A program made the position numbers and the translations under genes. DNA of 6,370 nt from Nitriliruptorales bacterium (GTDB lineage Bacteria; Actinomycetota; Nitriliruptoria; Euzebyales; Egibacteraceae): positions 1-6,370 of the forward strand of contig SLNF01000115.1 in NCBI GenBank assembly GCA_007133145.1, read 5' to 3'. Below are positions 6,105-6,370 of this stretch, piece by piece. Numbering within the stretch: the stretch's first letter is position 1; each line of letters starts with the position of its first letter. Below the pieces are notes generated by a model. It had not been told where the DNA came from, searched no databases, and worked only from the letters and a program-made list of their open reading frames with translations.

Positions 6105-6152
6105 GGGCCTCGTGAGGCTGTCGCAAGCTCCAAGACCCCCGCAATGCCGGGG
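6105..6152. repeat. Cluster of short GC hairpins upstream of the rightward promoter
   Basis: GCCTC (6107-6111) pairs with GAGGC (6114-6118), leaving a CGTG tetraloop when four pairs form. CCCC (6137-6140) pairs with GGGG (6149-6152), with an inner GC/GC stem around AAT. GGCCC (6071-6075) can also pair with GGGCC (6105-6109), enclosing the DosR-like box. No T-runs follow. These may be terminator-like insulators or chance GC structure. Confidence 0.3.
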
Positions 6153-6173
6153 AAATCACGCGGTAACCGGGTG

Positions 6174-6202
6174 TTGACCTCGACCGGCGAGTTGCGTAGC
6201 GT
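6174..6202 (+). promoter_or_regulatory. Sigma-70-type promoter facing right
   Basis: TTGACC (6174-6179) matches five of six bases of the -35 consensus. It is separated by exactly 17 bases from TAGCGT (6197-6202), which keeps the T, A and final T of the -10. Transcription would begin near 6208-6210. This is the best promoter-like pair I see and implies a plus-strand gene beyond 6370, divergent from the P450 cluster. Confidence 0.6.
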
Positions 6203-6203
6203 C

Positions 6204-6370
6204 GGGGCTGTCGGGAATCGGTTGCCAGCCCTCCCACGCACCGCCGAGGCCATGGTGGCGCGGGGTGTCGGGTGATCGCCGGTCGGCCGACGCCCAAGAG
6301 TGCCCGACCACGGCGCCGTGTCAGCGGCGGGTGCGGCTGAGGAACGGTTAGGAACAGCTGCCTAGACGAA
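6204..6370 (+). promoter_or_regulatory. Structured 5' leader of an outgoing transcript, unidentified
   Basis: At least 160 bases follow the predicted start without a convincing coding region. Several stems are possible: GGGGCTG (6204-6210) with CAGCCCT (6226-6232), GGTCGG (6281-6286) with CCGACC (6304-6309), the palindrome CACGGCGCCGTG (6309-6320), and TCAGC (6321-6325) with GCTGA (6336-6340). A seven-residue open frame from ATG 6252 to TGA 6275 has GAGG only two bases upstream. I could not match the conserved cores of cobalamin, c-di-AMP (ydaO) or c-di-GMP riboswitches. The element is cut by the window edge. Confidence 0.35.

Noticed and set aside
6083..6152. Intrinsic terminators at the GC hairpins.
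   Set aside because: The stems are good, but none is followed by a T-run on either strand and no gene ends nearby.
6200..6370. Known riboswitch (cobalamin, c-di-AMP ydaO or c-di-GMP) in the rightward leader.
   Set aside because: The conserved core sequences of these classes could not be found, so only a generic structured leader is reported.

Overview
The window is very GC-rich DNA with strong GC bias at third codon positions. GTG starts, purine-rich Shine-Dalgarno sites and the protein families present (a TIGR03086-type DinB-like protein, a CYP105/107-like bacterial P450, an acyl-CoA dehydrogenase, SurE) all point to a high-GC Actinomycetota chromosome. I cannot place it below phylum from sequence alone. 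No mobile elements, CRISPR arrays, tRNAs or rRNAs are visible.

Layout, left to right. Bases 1-903 (+) hold the 3' part of a degenerate AMP-binding (ANL)-like protein whose 5' end probably lies outside the window. It converges on a block of five minus-strand genes filling 969-5707. In transcription order these are a 43-residue membrane peptide (5707-5576), a cytochrome P450 (5484-4222), an acyl-CoA dehydrogenase (4135-2975), a fusion of a TIGR03086 DinB/maleylpyruvate-isomerase-like domain to a hotdog acyl-CoA thioesterase (2911-1760), and SurE 5'/3'-nucleotidase (1721-969). Bases 5708-6370 carry no convincing gene. They hold a DosR/DevR-like palindrome, a cluster of GC hairpins, a good rightward sigma-70-type promoter (TTGACC-N17-TAGCGT) and a structured leader running off the right edge, probably towards a plus-strand gene just outside.

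The minus-strand genes look like one or two transcription units. P450, acyl-CoA dehydrogenase and thioesterase suit oxidation and CoA-thioester turnover of a fatty or branched acyl substrate. This joint role is an inference from co-location. The 86-base gap before the acyl-CoA dehydrogenase contains a TACCG-N2-CGGTA inverted repeat of the kind bound by TetR-family repressors, so dehydrogenase-fusion-surE may form a separately controlled operon. SurE is a general nucleotidase and may simply be a passenger.

The points most worth a second look are the DinB-like/thioesterase fusion, which has a possible internal translation start at the domain junction, the DosR-like box plus promoter and leader at the right end, the small membrane protein with an ideal ribosome binding site, and the P450 start, which has no upstream ribosome binding site and sits just after a strong hairpin. 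I see no clear evidence of a wholly new biological system.
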